A stretch of DNA of 64,000 nt from Thioploca sp. Lineage in GTDB: Bacteria; Pseudomonadota; Gammaproteobacteria; Beggiatoales; Beggiatoaceae. The DNA is taken from contig JAAUSR010000002.1 in NCBI GenBank assembly GCA_012032555.1, positions 62,001-126,000 on the forward strand, read 5' to 3'. Made by a program: the position numbers and the translations under genes. The number at the start of each line of letters is the position of its first letter. Within the stretch, counting starts at the first letter, position 1. The notes beneath the pieces were generated by a model. That model ran no database searches. It was not told where the DNA came from and was given only the letters and a program-made list of their open reading frames with translations. This document shows positions 43,526 through 52,940 of the stretch, piece by piece.

Positions 43526-44636
43526 TCAACTCACTACAATGGTCCGGAGCGAAAACAAATCGCGTAGGGTAGCAAACGCATTTAGCCCCTGCTTGCGGAA
43601 AGTTGAAACGGCCCCCAGCAAACGCGCGTAGACACGAGCACCTAAGCCGGTGCGAAAGCATCCACTCACTTGTGGCTTAACCTTGGCCGGGCGTAAGTCC
43701 CGTTCAGCTTGGTTATTCGTGAACGGGACACCGGCCTCCAAGGCAAAAGCTAGCACCCCTGGTTCGGGTTTTCTCAGCCGGTTGAGCAAATTACGGCTGG
43801 GGGATTGTTTAGGCTTACCTCGCTTACCCGATTTGGGGGGGGGTTCTTCAAGCTCTGCTTGAGAAAGAATGATACCATAGTGTTTGTGTACTTCCTCCAC
43901 CGCTACCACCGGGCGTGGCATCTTATACCAGTCAAGCAGAAACTCGTGCATCTGTTCTGCCCACAGAGAATCCAAGCTGGCCAGTTCGCGCCGTAAGTGC
44001 GCACCGCACAGAACCTGCCGCGCCGGTTTAAAGCTAAAATACGGCGACCCGCAGTCATGTACTGCTATGCCTTGAAAGTCTTTCAATACTGATGCCTCAC
44101 TCTGGAGCGCCTCGGTGCCACGTTTTTTATGCACAAACCGGTCGGGGTGCTGTTCGGTAGAGGCCGTGTGTAGCCCGTGCCGTTGGCCCTCACCGCGCAC
44201 ACCTGTTTCATCAAAATGCCCTAGCTGCCAACAGGCATACCTTAGTTTGCTTTTCAAGCGTTTCTGCCAATTTGTAAGCTGGTTCCAGGGTATTCTCCAT
44301 CGTGGTCGTGTTGAGGTTGTAGCCGTAGAGGTCCTTAAATAGTTGGCTGAGCTGTTCCAACGGCATCTTGTGGTCCACCGAGCGTTTGGTGAGCAAGGCT
44401 CTTACGCTTGGGCCATATTGCATACTCGCGGTGACCCGGGCTGGGTATTCTTCACGGTGCAATAGGCCACCGCATTCAATTTGTCCTCTACTGTGTTCAG
44501 TCACTTCTCGTTTCGGCGTGACTAAGTCGAATACTTGCCGGCTTTGAATGATTTCCACTTCAGCTAGCCTAAATTGGCGGTCGCAGCAGTGGCATTGCGC
44601 CGGGTGATGGATTAGTTGGTGCTCAGGTTGCTCCAC
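43526..44636 (-). pseudogene. IS66-family transposase (TnpC), 5'-truncated and frameshifted
   Basis: Two overlapping frames on the minus strand together form an IS66 transposase lacking its N-terminus. The upstream part (44636-44211) starts inside the zinc-binding region (CHCCDRQFRLAEVEIIQSRQ) and runs to AETLEKQ. The downstream part (44257-43526) carries HFDETGVRGEGQRHGLHTAS, VHDCGSPYF, LCGAHLRRELASL and the catalytic C-terminal motif PFTNNQAERDLRPAKVKPQVSGCFRT. A single-base indel between about 44215 and 44250 separates them. The first 80-100 residues, TnpA/TnpB and the terminal repeats are not visible, so the element is a remnant. Its truncated 5' edge abuts the end of recC (33 bases), suggesting it replaced what lay downstream of recC. 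Confidence 0.85.
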
Positions 44637-44668
44637 TTATCACTACCCCGGTAGGACTACCCTATTTT

Positions 44669-47600
44669 TTAGATTGAAATCAAATTATTCAATAACGGCT
44701 CAAAAAATTTCTGTGCTAACACTTGAAAGCGTTGATCTTTTAAGGGAGCATTCTGATCAAATTGACCAAAATTTAATTGATAATATTCATTTTCTGCTTC
44801 CCCTAGTGCAAATTCGTTACCTCGCCAAGCTTGCCAAGCTCGATCGTAAGATTCTTCGGTTGATTTACCACGGTGAAGTGCTTTAACAAAGGCAAAAGCA
44901 GATTGTGGAAAAAACGGCAGCGGTTGTAATAGTCCCTGCCAATAGTAATCCGTTAATAAAGTGATTAAAATCGTTTGGCTTTCCAATGGGTCAAGCGGTT
45001 GATAACACCATTCCCCGTCTTCACCGATTAATAAACTTTGACGAGGCAGGTTGTTATCCGATAACGTATTGAGAATGAGATGGTAAATCCAGGTATTAAT
45101 ATAATCTTTGGCTTTGAATTTGGCATAACGATAATAAATTAAGTGATCCCGCCAAATGCCACCCAATCGACCGATCAGGCGCATTTCTCCGAGATTCAAA
45201 TTAATTCGTGGTGCTGCTTGCTTTTCTTGCTGGGTTACTTGCTGGACCCGTTCTACAAAAGGTTGTATTTGTTCAACTAATTGGTTATAGACATAATCGC
45301 CAATTTGGCCATGGGGTAATTGTCCACGGGCTTTGACAATGCGCTGGTAAGCTTTCAAGTCTTTACCGGCTAACTGCTTAGCCACTAAAACTTGACTCAA
45401 GGCATAACGATCCAGTCCACGGATTTCAAACGGTTCAGTTTCGTCCAGTAAGTCTTGGTCAGTGGGTAATTTTATTCCTAAACGTTCTTGAAATAAAAAT
45501 TCAATGGGGTTAGCAAAAAAGCGAGTTAAGCGTTTAATCTCTACAGTTTGCCATTCTGCCACTGGTTGAGGTTCAGGTAATGAGGTGAAAATAAATTGTG
45601 GAGGGAGTTGCCGCTCCTTAAATAAAGCCGTGCTCGCTACACAATATTCATTAGAATAGCTAAATAACCGTTGATCTTCACTGTTGAAATAACGGGGACT
45701 AAAAGCTTGTAAGGGATGGTGAAGTACCAAATAATCAATAATATCTTGCTGTGGATGAATAAAACCATGATGAATATAATCTAGTAGTTCGCTGACTAAT
45801 ACCGACGGCGGTATAACGGTATCATCATGAATACTGCGTCCCACATAACTGATATAAAAATAAGCACGTGCTGATAATAACGCTTCCAAAAATAAATAGC
45901 GATCGTGCTGCCGACGTGAGCGGTCGCCGCGTTGAGGATGTTGGAAAATTAGGTCAAAACTCAAAGGTTGACTTGGACGGGGATAGGTTTGATCATTCAT
46001 TCCTAATAAAGCCACCACTTTGAATGGAATGCTACGCATGGGCAATAAAGTACAAAATAGGACTTGACCAGTGAGAAAATGAGTTGGAGACGGTTCTTTT
46101 TCTAAGTAATGTCGCAAATAAGCCAAAATGACTTCTCGACTTACTTCACTGTTAAAATGGGTAAGCTGGCTGTTTTCAACGAGAGTCGTTAATAATCGAC
46201 GAATTTGTTGGGCTTCAAACTCACTATTTTCATCAGTGCTCAATAACTGTTCAAATAACTCGGTTAATAAACTCGACCATTGTGGTAAAGGACGAGATTG
46301 TTCTAAAGATTTAATGTAATCAAATAGTTGTTCAATAAAAGCGAGCAATTTACCGAGGATCAATCGATCACTGCCTTCGATTTGATCAAAAGGTAAAATA
46401 TCTTGAAATAGCAATTCTTCTTGATTTATGGCTAACTGACTGTCAGTTGATTGAAACAATGGTGATGGTGGTAAAGCATAGCCAAGTAACAGTCGATTCA
46501 AACCGGCTCGCCAAGTATTTTCTTCCAAAGCCGGTAAATGCATTCGCTCTCGATCCGCCGCATCTATTCCCCAACGGATACCGGTTTGCTTTATCCACCA
46601 ACGAATCAAATCTAAGTCGGGTTCTAAAAAACCGAAACGTCTTTGTACAGCCTCTATTTCTAGAATAGTCAACACTTCATTTACCGTTAGGCGGCTTTGA
46701 CTTAATTCCAAAATAGCCATAAAGGCATCAATTAAAGTACTTTGACTACGTAAACTTCGATCGGCAATACTAAAGGGAATTTTTTTATGTTCTGCTGGTG
46801 TCGTAGCGAATACCGCTTCAATAAGTGGTGCATAAGTTTCAATTTCCGGCATCATCACCACGATATCTTTTGGTAATAAGCTGGGATCAGTTTCAAATAG
46901 AGCCAGTAGCTGATCATGTAAAACTTCGACTTCCCGCAGCGGACTATGACAAACGTGAATTTGGATAGATTTATCGGCTATCTGAATCGGTGCCGCTTTC
47001 ACTTCGCCACGTTCTCGTAAGTACAAAATATCTGCTTGAATGGTCGCTAATAAAGTGGTTGGCGTCGGTGCAGTAAAGTATTCGTGACTCGCATGCGGAT
47101 ATTCTTGTAGCAGGTCAATAAAGTCACGTCCCATTTTTCCCCAAGAAGCTAATAAAGGGTTACCTCTAGTAAAATAGAGCTCATCTGGGGTAGTTGACCT
47201 TTCCTGAATACGTGCGGTTTTATGTGCTATTTCGATATCGGAAACAATATCACCCCAATATTCTTGACAAGGATTTAATAAAAAGATATGGATGTCCCGG
47301 AATTGACCTAAATGAGCAAATACTTCTAAGTGAAAGGGGGGTAAAGCCGGTATACCAAATACTGATAAACGTTGCCAAGGGGCGGGTTGTGAATTCAGTT
47401 TGGGTAAATACTGAAAAAACTCAGCACGCAATTTTGCGCGATGATTATTGCCATACTGTTTTACTAAACTTTGCCATAAGATGGCTTGCCATTGAGCAGC
47501 AGAATTATTTTCTAACTCGGGTGGTTGTTGATTATTTTCCCAATGTGCTAACCAATGTGGGCGATAAACCATATATTGATTAAAGAGCGTCGCCAAACGT

Positions 47601-47983
47601 ACTGCTAATTGCAACCGTTGGATTTGTTGGATATCGTTTTGTAAATAATGCTGTAATTCTGCAAACGATTCTTGCTGCAAACAATCCGATAACTTTTCCA
47701 TTATGCTCCACACGAGTACTTCCGGTTCAAATGGAGAAGTATCTGGGAGATAGCCTAAAGCTTCTTTAAGCAGCCGCCAAACAATCGTATCTGCAAACGG
47801 GAAAGCTGCATTTGCCCATATTCCAAGTTCTTCAGCCAATTTCATCGATACCCAGCGTTGCATACCTTGACTTTGAACGACAATAATTTCTTTGGCCAAG
47901 GGGTTAGTTAACGGCACTTTAACGACGCTTGCTAATGCTTGGAGTAAATTTTCTAGACGATTACTGGTGTGAATATGAAGCAT
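44669..47983 (-). CDS. recC: Exodeoxyribonuclease V gamma subunit
   Basis: RecC is the Chi-recognising scaffold of the RecBCD helicase-nuclease, which repairs double-strand breaks and degrades foreign DNA. At 1104 residues the length is typical. The N-terminus (LHIHTSNRLENLLQALASVV, EIIVVQSQGMQRWVSMKLAE, GIWANAAFPFADTIVWRLL) and later blocks (VFGIPALPPFHLEVFAHLGQ, DIVVMMPEIETYAPLIEAVF, IPFSIADRSLRSQSTLIDAF, VVALLGMNDQTYPRPSQPLS) are characteristic. recB and recD, usually downstream, are absent: a truncated IS66 element begins 33 bases after the stop. It starts 9 bases after the methyltransferase gene at 47993, so the two may be co-transcribed. Confidence 0.93.
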   Translation of the reverse strand: MLHIHTSNRLENLLQALASVVKVPLTNPLAKEIIVVQSQGMQRWVSMKLAEELGIWANAAFPFADTIVWRLLKEALGYLPDTSPFEPEVLVWSIMEKLSDCLQQESFAELQHYLQNDIQQIQRLQLAVRLATLFNQYMVYRPHWLAHWENNQQPPELENNSAAQWQAILWQSLVKQYGNNHRAKLRAEFFQYLPKLNSQPAPWQRLSVFGIPALPPFHLEVFAHLGQFRDIHIFLLNPCQEYWGDIVSDIEIAHKTARIQERSTTPDELYFTRGNPLLASWGKMGRDFIDLLQEYPHASHEYFTAPTPTTLLATIQADILYLRERGEVKAAPIQIADKSIQIHVCHSPLREVEVLHDQLLALFETDPSLLPKDIVVMMPEIETYAPLIEAVFATTPAEHKKIPFSIADRSLRSQSTLIDAFMAILELSQSRLTVNEVLTILEIEAVQRRFGFLEPDLDLIRWWIKQTGIRWGIDAADRERMHLPALEENTWRAGLNRLLLGYALPPSPLFQSTDSQLAINQEELLFQDILPFDQIEGSDRLILGKLLAFIEQLFDYIKSLEQSRPLPQWSSLLTELFEQLLSTDENSEFEAQQIRRLLTTLVENSQLTHFNSEVSREVILAYLRHYLEKEPSPTHFLTGQVLFCTLLPMRSIPFKVVALLGMNDQTYPRPSQPLSFDLIFQHPQRGDRSRRQHDRYLFLEALLSARAYFYISYVGRSIHDDTVIPPSVLVSELLDYIHHGFIHPQQDIIDYLVLHHPLQAFSPRYFNSEDQRLFSYSNEYCVASTALFKERQLPPQFIFTSLPEPQPVAEWQTVEIKRLTRFFANPIEFLFQERLGIKLPTDQDLLDETEPFEIRGLDRYALSQVLVAKQLAGKDLKAYQRIVKARGQLPHGQIGDYVYNQLVEQIQPFVERVQQVTQQEKQAAPRINLNLGEMRLIGRLGGIWRDHLIYYRYAKFKAKDYINTWIYHLILNTLSDNNLPRQSLLIGEDGEWCYQPLDPLESQTILITLLTDYYWQGLLQPLPFFPQSAFAFVKALHRGKSTEESYDRAWQAWRGNEFALGEAENEYYQLNFGQFDQNAPLKDQRFQVLAQKFFEPLLNNLISI

Positions 47984-47992
47984 TTAAAAAAT

Positions 47993-48772
47993 TTAAGGTG
48001 ATATACCTAATCTCGCCATCATCTCATAATCTAAAGTGGTCGTTGGTGTTTGCGGTGGAACATAAAGTGTTGAGATTTCACTGACTTTTGCTTTAGGTAA
48101 TTGGGAAAGCGAAAGCGATTTAATCAACGGATGACAAACTGGGTAATAAGTCGCTGCTTCATAAATAACCACTTCATGTTCAAGACCATAATATTGCCCC
48201 AACACTTCTGCTAAGATAGTTAAACCCGGTGAAGGTGCGCCTTCTTTAAGAAAGCCTAAATTACCCACCATAGCCAACTGCCATAAAATTAGCATACTGG
48301 TTGGATCAAATTGACGACGTCGAATTAAAAAATCAGTCGCTTCAAAGCTTTGACAACCATTTCGTCCGGGATCAACCCCTAAATCCGCAAATAAACAATC
48401 CTCAGCAGAAATGCCCGGTAACATCTGAGCATGAAATCCTTCCTGACGGGCTTGTCTAATCGCCTCATGAGCTGGATCAGAGAACACCCCCGGATGACCA
48501 TAAAAAACCACACAAATATTTCCACCTTGACGAACAGCCGCTAAAATGTATTCAACCATTTCCTGATAGGTTTGGCGTCGCCGCTGATTATTGGTATTAT
48601 AAGGCAATGGTTCTACGATCTTATTAAGAGTTTGTAACCATTTAGCTGTAACGGGATCAGCTACTGCAAACAAAACTTTGTCAGCTTCTTTAATCCAAGC
48701 TTGAGCGGCTAAAGTTAAATGACCTACTAATTGAATACCTGTTCCTACAATCGTCAATGTTCCAGGTTCCAA
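47993..48772 (-). CDS. Split-borosin-type peptide alpha-N-methyltransferase (SonM-like tetrapyrrole-methylase fold)
   Basis: The 259-residue protein has the tetrapyrrole methylase fold: TLTIVGTGIQLVGHLTLAA at the N-terminus and FYGHPGVFSDPAHEAIRQAR in the SAM-binding half. Unlike CobA/CysG-type enzymes it closely follows borosin methyltransferases such as fungal OphMA and bacterial SonM. Shared blocks are IKEADKV, an Arg and a Tyr in RRRQTYQEMVEYIL at the position of the OphMA catalytic R/Y pair, FYGHPGVF, MLPGISAEDCLFADLGVDPG, FEATDFLI, EHEVVIYEA and STLYVPP. These enzymes methylate backbone amides of a RiPP precursor using S-adenosylmethionine. No precursor with a borosin-binding domain is visible next to the gene. 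TTG 48772 has a good AAGGAG upstream. Comparison is from memory of the family; a different peptide or small-molecule substrate remains possible. Confidence 0.78.
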   Translation of the reverse strand: MEPGTLTIVGTGIQLVGHLTLAAQAWIKEADKVLFAVADPVTAKWLQTLNKIVEPLPYNTNNQRRRQTYQEMVEYILAAVRQGGNICVVFYGHPGVFSDPAHEAIRQARQEGFHAQMLPGISAEDCLFADLGVDPGRNGCQSFEATDFLIRRRQFDPTSMLILWQLAMVGNLGFLKEGAPSPGLTILAEVLGQYYGLEHEVVIYEAATYYPVCHPLIKSLSLSQLPKAKVSEISTLYVPPQTPTTTLDYEMMARLGISP

Positions 48773-49131
48773 ATCAAATCTCCTTTTTTATAAGGTTATC
48801 GTTATTGATTTATTCAGGTTATGCATGGTTGCCGTCAACTTAAGTTATTATTCTCACACTTTATTTCAATAAAATTGAGAATTAGCTTTATTATCAACCA
48901 ATTAAATCCACACTGTCTTCATTTTTCAAATGGGGGAATCCTTAAAATGATTGATTTTTAATGTTATATACACCTTGTAGCTACGGATAAAATGGTTGCT
49001 TAACTCAATGGTAGTGGAGACTAAGGTATATTTACCAGCAGCCCATTTTCCGAAATCCTTCCTCCGTTATTAAAGTGTAACCGGAATTATTTAATTTCAG
49101 CATTAAAGATTCGGTGAGTAATTAATTAAAA
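48773..49131. other. Intergenic region between ffh and the methyltransferase gene
   Basis: No good frame is found. A 23-codon minus-strand frame (49103-49032) is too short and featureless to be called. A degenerate copy of the dispersed repeat motif occurs at 48999-49016 (CTTAACTCAATGGTAGTG). The Shine-Dalgarno of the methyltransferase gene (AAGGAG) lies at its low-coordinate edge. Confidence 0.5.
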
Positions 49132-49646
49132 TTAAAATCGCATTCCCGGTGGCAATTTACTTTTCATTGTACGCATAATACTGGTTATTCCGCCTTTTTT
49201 AGTCATTTGTTTAACCATTTTTTGCATTTGAGTAAATTGTTTTAGTAAGCGATTTACTTCTTGAATCTGGGTTCCTGAACCTTGGGCAATACGGCGCTTA
49301 CGTGAACCTTTAATAATACCGGGAAAGCGTCGTTCCTGAGGTGTCATAGAATTAATAATCGCTTCTAAACGACGCATTTCTTTATCATTAACTTGTGCTT
49401 TAGCTTTATCTGGCACTTGATCCATCCCGGGCATTTTTTCCATTAAACTAGCGACTCCCCCCATATTGCGCATTTGGATTAATTGGGTCCTAAAATCCTC
49501 TAGATCAAAGCCTTGCCCTTTTTTTAATTTGCCTACTAATTTGTCAGCTTGTTCTCTATCAACAGCACGTTCCGCTTCTTCAATTAAACTGAGAACATCA
49601 CCTTGACCAATAATTCTTGAAGCAATTCGATCGGGATAAAATGGTT
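49132..49646 (-). CDS. ffh: Signal recognition particle GTPase Ffh, C-terminal (M domain) part
   Basis: Continuation of ffh after a single-base shift. In the corrected frame the sequence reads GEKTSALEPFYPDRIASRII, then IGQGDVLSLIEEAE, a Met-rich M domain (QLIQMRNMGGVASLMEKMPGM, RRIAQGSGTQIQEVNRLLKQ, FTQMQKMVKQM) and a short end KLPPGMRF. The M domain binds hydrophobic signal sequences and 4.5S RNA. Read alone, this part has no proper start; a Met at 49473 is internal to the M domain. The whole gene spans 49132-50492, about 454 residues, the normal Ffh length. Confidence 0.9.
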
Positions 49647-50492
49647 CTAATGCGGACGTTTTTTCCCAATCCCAATAAATTTTATCGGTTTACCGGTAAT
49701 ATGACGAACCGATAAAGCGGCACCACCACGGGCATCACCGTCAGTTTTAGTGAGAATCACGCCGGTTAAAGACAAAGCGTCATTAAAGGCTTTAGCGGTA
49801 TTGGCTGCATCTTGCCCGGTCATGCTATCGACGATAAATAATGTTTCAGTGGGTTGCGTTACCGCATGTAATGCCTTAATTTCAGCCATCATGTAATCAT
49901 CGACATGCAGACGACCCGCTGTGTCAATGAGTAATACTTCAGCAAACTCCCGACGTGCTTGAGAAATAGCGTTTGTAGCAATATCAACGGGTTTTTGGTT
50001 AGTTTCACTCGGAAAAAATTGTGCTCCCACTTCAGCCGCTAAAGTTTCCAATTGTTTAATAGCAGCAGGACGATAAATATCACAACTGACTACCATGACC
50101 GTTTTCTTCTTGCGTTCAATTAACCAGCGAGCCAATTTCGCTACCGTTGTGGTTTTACCTGAACCTTGTAATCCAGCCATCAAGATAACCACCGGTGCTG
50201 GTGCATTTAAATTGATCTCATCACATTGTTCACCCATTAATTGGGTTAATTCATCTCGTACAACTTTAATTAACGCCTGACCTGGTGTTAGACTATTGAG
50301 GACTTCTTGTCCAACAGCACGTTGTCGCACTTGTTCTACAAATTCTCTGACTACCGGTAAAGCGACATCGGCCTCTAGTAAAGCCATACGGACTTCACGT
50401 AGCGCTTCTTTAATATTGTTTTCGGTTAGTCGACCTTGACCACGTAGTGTTTTCAAGGTTTTGCTTAACCGTTCGGTAAGACTTTCAAACAT
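49647..50492 (-). CDS. ffh: Signal recognition particle GTPase Ffh, NG-domain part
   Basis: From ATG 50492 the protein begins MFESLTERLSKTLKTLRGQG, the classical Ffh N domain. GTPase motifs follow: GLQGSGKTTTVAKLARWL (G1), the DIYRPAA insertion, LLIDTAGR (G3) and VILTKTDGDARGG (G4). After KFIGIG the frame is lost because GGGAAAAAA (49659-49667 on the plus strand as TTTTTTCCC) lacks one G; GGGGAAAAAA would restore GIGEKTSALEP. Ffh with 4.5S RNA targets nascent membrane proteins to FtsY and the translocon. Since ffh is essential in nearly all bacteria, this break is probably a sequencing or assembly error. Confidence 0.95.
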   Translation of the reverse strand: MFESLTERLSKTLKTLRGQGRLTENNIKEALREVRMALLEADVALPVVREFVEQVRQRAVGQEVLNSLTPGQALIKVVRDELTQLMGEQCDEINLNAPAPVVILMAGLQGSGKTTTVAKLARWLIERKKKTVMVVSCDIYRPAAIKQLETLAAEVGAQFFPSETNQKPVDIATNAISQARREFAEVLLIDTAGRLHVDDYMMAEIKALHAVTQPTETLFIVDSMTGQDAANTAKAFNDALSLTGVILTKTDGDARGGAALSVRHITGKPIKFIGIGKKRPH

Positions 50493-50553
50493 ATCACATT
50501 GACCTCTGTTATCTGTTATTAACTGATAATAAATTTATTATTAATATGAAAAA

Positions 50554-50985
50554 TCAAGTTTGTTGTTGTGCAATGAGTTCTTGTTCTCGTTGTATTAATT
50601 GTTCGGCTAGAAAAAAGTATGCTTCTTGCCAAGCTGAAATAATTTCATCTGTCATTGATTCATCTAGTATTTCTCTAAAGGCTTGTAACAAAGATTCTCC
50701 TACCAGCGGATAGTATTCTGGTTGTATACCGACAGCAACATGTTTACGAGCAATCTGTTCTAAAGCACTCGATAAAGCAGACAAATCATCAATATGCTCA
50801 CTATAGGCGATAATTGACTGGGTTAATATTTTTGATTGATTATCCGGGGCGTTAGCAAATAATGGTTTAACTTGTGAGTATTTCTCAAACAGTAACTCAT
50901 ACATTCTGGTAGTAATGGCATCACCTTGTTGTTTTAATACGAATAAAGTGGCTTTGATAAGTCCTTTAGTCATTTCAGTTATCAT
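50554..50985 (-). CDS. Vitreoscilla-type single-domain haemoglobin
   Basis: A 143-residue bacterial globin without a reductase domain. It shows the helix A/B region (LIKATLFVLKQQGDAITTRM with a Tyr in YELLF at about B10), the CD-corner Phe (PLFANAP), the distal-helix Gln region (QSKILTQSI), and the F-helix proximal His in IARKHVAVGIQPEYYPLVGE, followed by LLQAFREIL. These match Vitreoscilla haemoglobin and the haem domain of flavohaemoglobins. It likely binds O2 or NO in the cytoplasm and supports micro-oxic respiration or NO detoxification. It sits alone between ffh and the ABC-F gene on the same strand. Confidence 0.88.
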   Translation of the reverse strand: MITEMTKGLIKATLFVLKQQGDAITTRMYELLFEKYSQVKPLFANAPDNQSKILTQSIIAYSEHIDDLSALSSALEQIARKHVAVGIQPEYYPLVGESLLQAFREILDESMTDEIISAWQEAYFFLAEQLIQREQELIAQQQT

Positions 50986-51025
50986 AAAAATTTTCTCGTT
51001 ATGTAAAAGCTAAGTTAATAATGAT

Positions 51026-52903
51026 CTAATTTAAGATTTCTAACGCCTCGGTCACTTCTAACCACATGGCTTCTGTTTGTTGTAACTGTTCAGCCAGTGT
51101 AGTTTGTTGACGCAAATATTCCGTGACTTTCTGCTTATTCGTGTAAATAGTTGGGTCCGCTAACTTCGTTTCAATCGTGGTTTTTTGTTGGCTAAGTCTA
51201 TCTAAATCTTGTTCTATTTTTTTCAGCCGGTTTTGTAAAGGACGACGTTGCTCTCGTTTAAGTGTTGCCGCATTTTTCTTGTCTAAACGTTCTTGTTTGA
51301 GGGTACTAGCTTGGGTATTGAGATTGGGTTTGGCTCGATATTCCAATAACCATTGTCGATAATCCGCTAAATCACCAATAAATTCTTTTACTCGACCATC
51401 AGCAACTAACCATAATTGATCAGTTGTAGCACGAAGTAAATAACGATCGTGGGAAACCATAACCAGAGCACCTTCATAGTCTTGTAACGCTAGCATTAAA
51501 GCATGGCGCATTTCCAAATCTAAATGATTAGTCGGTTCATCTAATAGTAATACATTGGGTCGTTGCCATACTAATAGTGCTAATACTAATCGCGCTTTTT
51601 CACCACCGGAAAAAGGGGCTACAGGCGTCAATGCTTGATCACCGACAAAACCAAACCCACCTAAAAAATCGCGTAAAGTTTGTTCAGTCGCTTTAGAATC
51701 GAGACGTTGTAGGTGTTGTAGCGGCGTTTCTGCAAAACACAACTGTTCTAATTGATGTTGAGCAAAATAAGCGATATGCAAATTGTCATTAACTGTATAA
51801 TCACCGCTACTGGGCTTAAGTAATCCTGATAATAATTTAATTAACGTCGATTTGCCAGCACCATTGGGACCCAATAAACCTAATCGAATCCCTTTACTAA
51901 TCCGCAATTTAACTTGTGCTAAAATAGGATCATCACTATAACCAACACTAACTTGATCTAAATGAATGAGTAAATCAGGTGATTGTAACGGTGGTTGAAA
52001 ACTAAAATGAAAGGGAGAATCAATATGTGCTGGTGCGATTTTCTCCATCCTGGCTAGAGTATTGAGACGACTTTGAGTTTGTTTGGCTTTGCTAGCTTTA
52101 TAACGAAACCGCGCAATGAATGACTGAATATGAGCGATTTCCCGTTGTTGCTGTTGGTAATTCGCTTGTTGTGAAGCTAATTGTTCAGCGCGCTTGTATT
52201 CAAAGGCTTCATAATTACCGGTGTAAAGGGTTATTTTTTGTTGAGAAAGTTGCGCGATAGTGTCCACCACATTATCCAAAAAATCTCGATCGTGAGAAAT
52301 CAATAACACCGTACCAGGATAACGTTTTAACCATTGTTCAAACCATAATATTGCATCTAGATCGAGATGATTAGTGGGTTCATCTAATAAGAGTAAATCG
52401 GAACGACACATTAAAGCTTGAGCTAGATTTAACCGCATTCGCCATCCACCTGAAAATTCATTGACTGGCTTTTCATGCTCAATTGCCGCAAAACCGAGAC
52501 CATACAACAGTTGTGCAGCGCGTGATCGAGCAGTATAACCATCAATGGCTTCAAATTGGGCATGTAGTATCGCTTCCTGCATACCATCACTGGCTGATCT
52601 GAATAGGGCTAATTGCATTTCAATAAAACGCAATTGTTGATCACCATCTAATACATATTCAATAGCCGGAATTGAAGTAGCTGGCATTTCTTGCACAACT
52701 TGAGCAATCTGGATCTGGGGTGGCATAGCGATTTCACCGCTATCAGGATGTAATTCACCACACAGTAGTGCAAATAAGCTTGACTTACCGCAACCATTAG
52801 CACCAATAAAACCGATTTTTTGACCCGCATGGATTGTCAAATTAACTTGTTCAAATAATTGTTTAGTTCCTCGTTGTAAGGAAACATTGCGTAAAGTAAT
52901 CAT
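51026..52903 (-). CDS. ABC-F family ATPase, YheS/Uup-like
   Basis: The 625-residue cytoplasmic protein has two ABC domains and no membrane segments. The Walker A motifs are GANGCGKSSL and GPNGAGKSTL. The signatures are NEFSGGWRMRLNLAQALM and APFSGGEKARLVLALL, and the Walker B motifs are LLLLDEPTNHLDL and VLLLDEPTNHLDL. A linker of about 80 residues with basic helices separates the domains, and a C-terminal coiled coil (about 545-620) is present, as in YheS and Uup. ABC-F proteins act on the ribosome, resolving stalled or difficult translation. The length and coiled coil favour YheS over EttA. Tandem ATCAGTT repeats (52905-52924) lie directly upstream of the ATG. Confidence 0.9.
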   Translation of the reverse strand: MITLRNVSLQRGTKQLFEQVNLTIHAGQKIGFIGANGCGKSSLFALLCGELHPDSGEIAMPPQIQIAQVVQEMPATSIPAIEYVLDGDQQLRFIEMQLALFRSASDGMQEAILHAQFEAIDGYTARSRAAQLLYGLGFAAIEHEKPVNEFSGGWRMRLNLAQALMCRSDLLLLDEPTNHLDLDAILWFEQWLKRYPGTVLLISHDRDFLDNVVDTIAQLSQQKITLYTGNYEAFEYKRAEQLASQQANYQQQQREIAHIQSFIARFRYKASKAKQTQSRLNTLARMEKIAPAHIDSPFHFSFQPPLQSPDLLIHLDQVSVGYSDDPILAQVKLRISKGIRLGLLGPNGAGKSTLIKLLSGLLKPSSGDYTVNDNLHIAYFAQHQLEQLCFAETPLQHLQRLDSKATEQTLRDFLGGFGFVGDQALTPVAPFSGGEKARLVLALLVWQRPNVLLLDEPTNHLDLEMRHALMLALQDYEGALVMVSHDRYLLRATTDQLWLVADGRVKEFIGDLADYRQWLLEYRAKPNLNTQASTLKQERLDKKNAATLKREQRRPLQNRLKKIEQDLDRLSQQKTTIETKLADPTIYTNKQKVTEYLRQQTTLAEQLQQTEAMWLEVTEALEILN

Positions 52904-52940
52904 AATCAGTTATCAGTTATCAGTATCCATTATTGAGTTA

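Noticed and set aside
49032-49103. 23-codon minus-strand frame upstream of the borosin-type methyltransferase as its precursor peptide
   Set aside because: Too short for a borosin-binding domain plus core, no hydrophobic core repeat, and interrupted from the enzyme by 260 bases of non-coding DNA.
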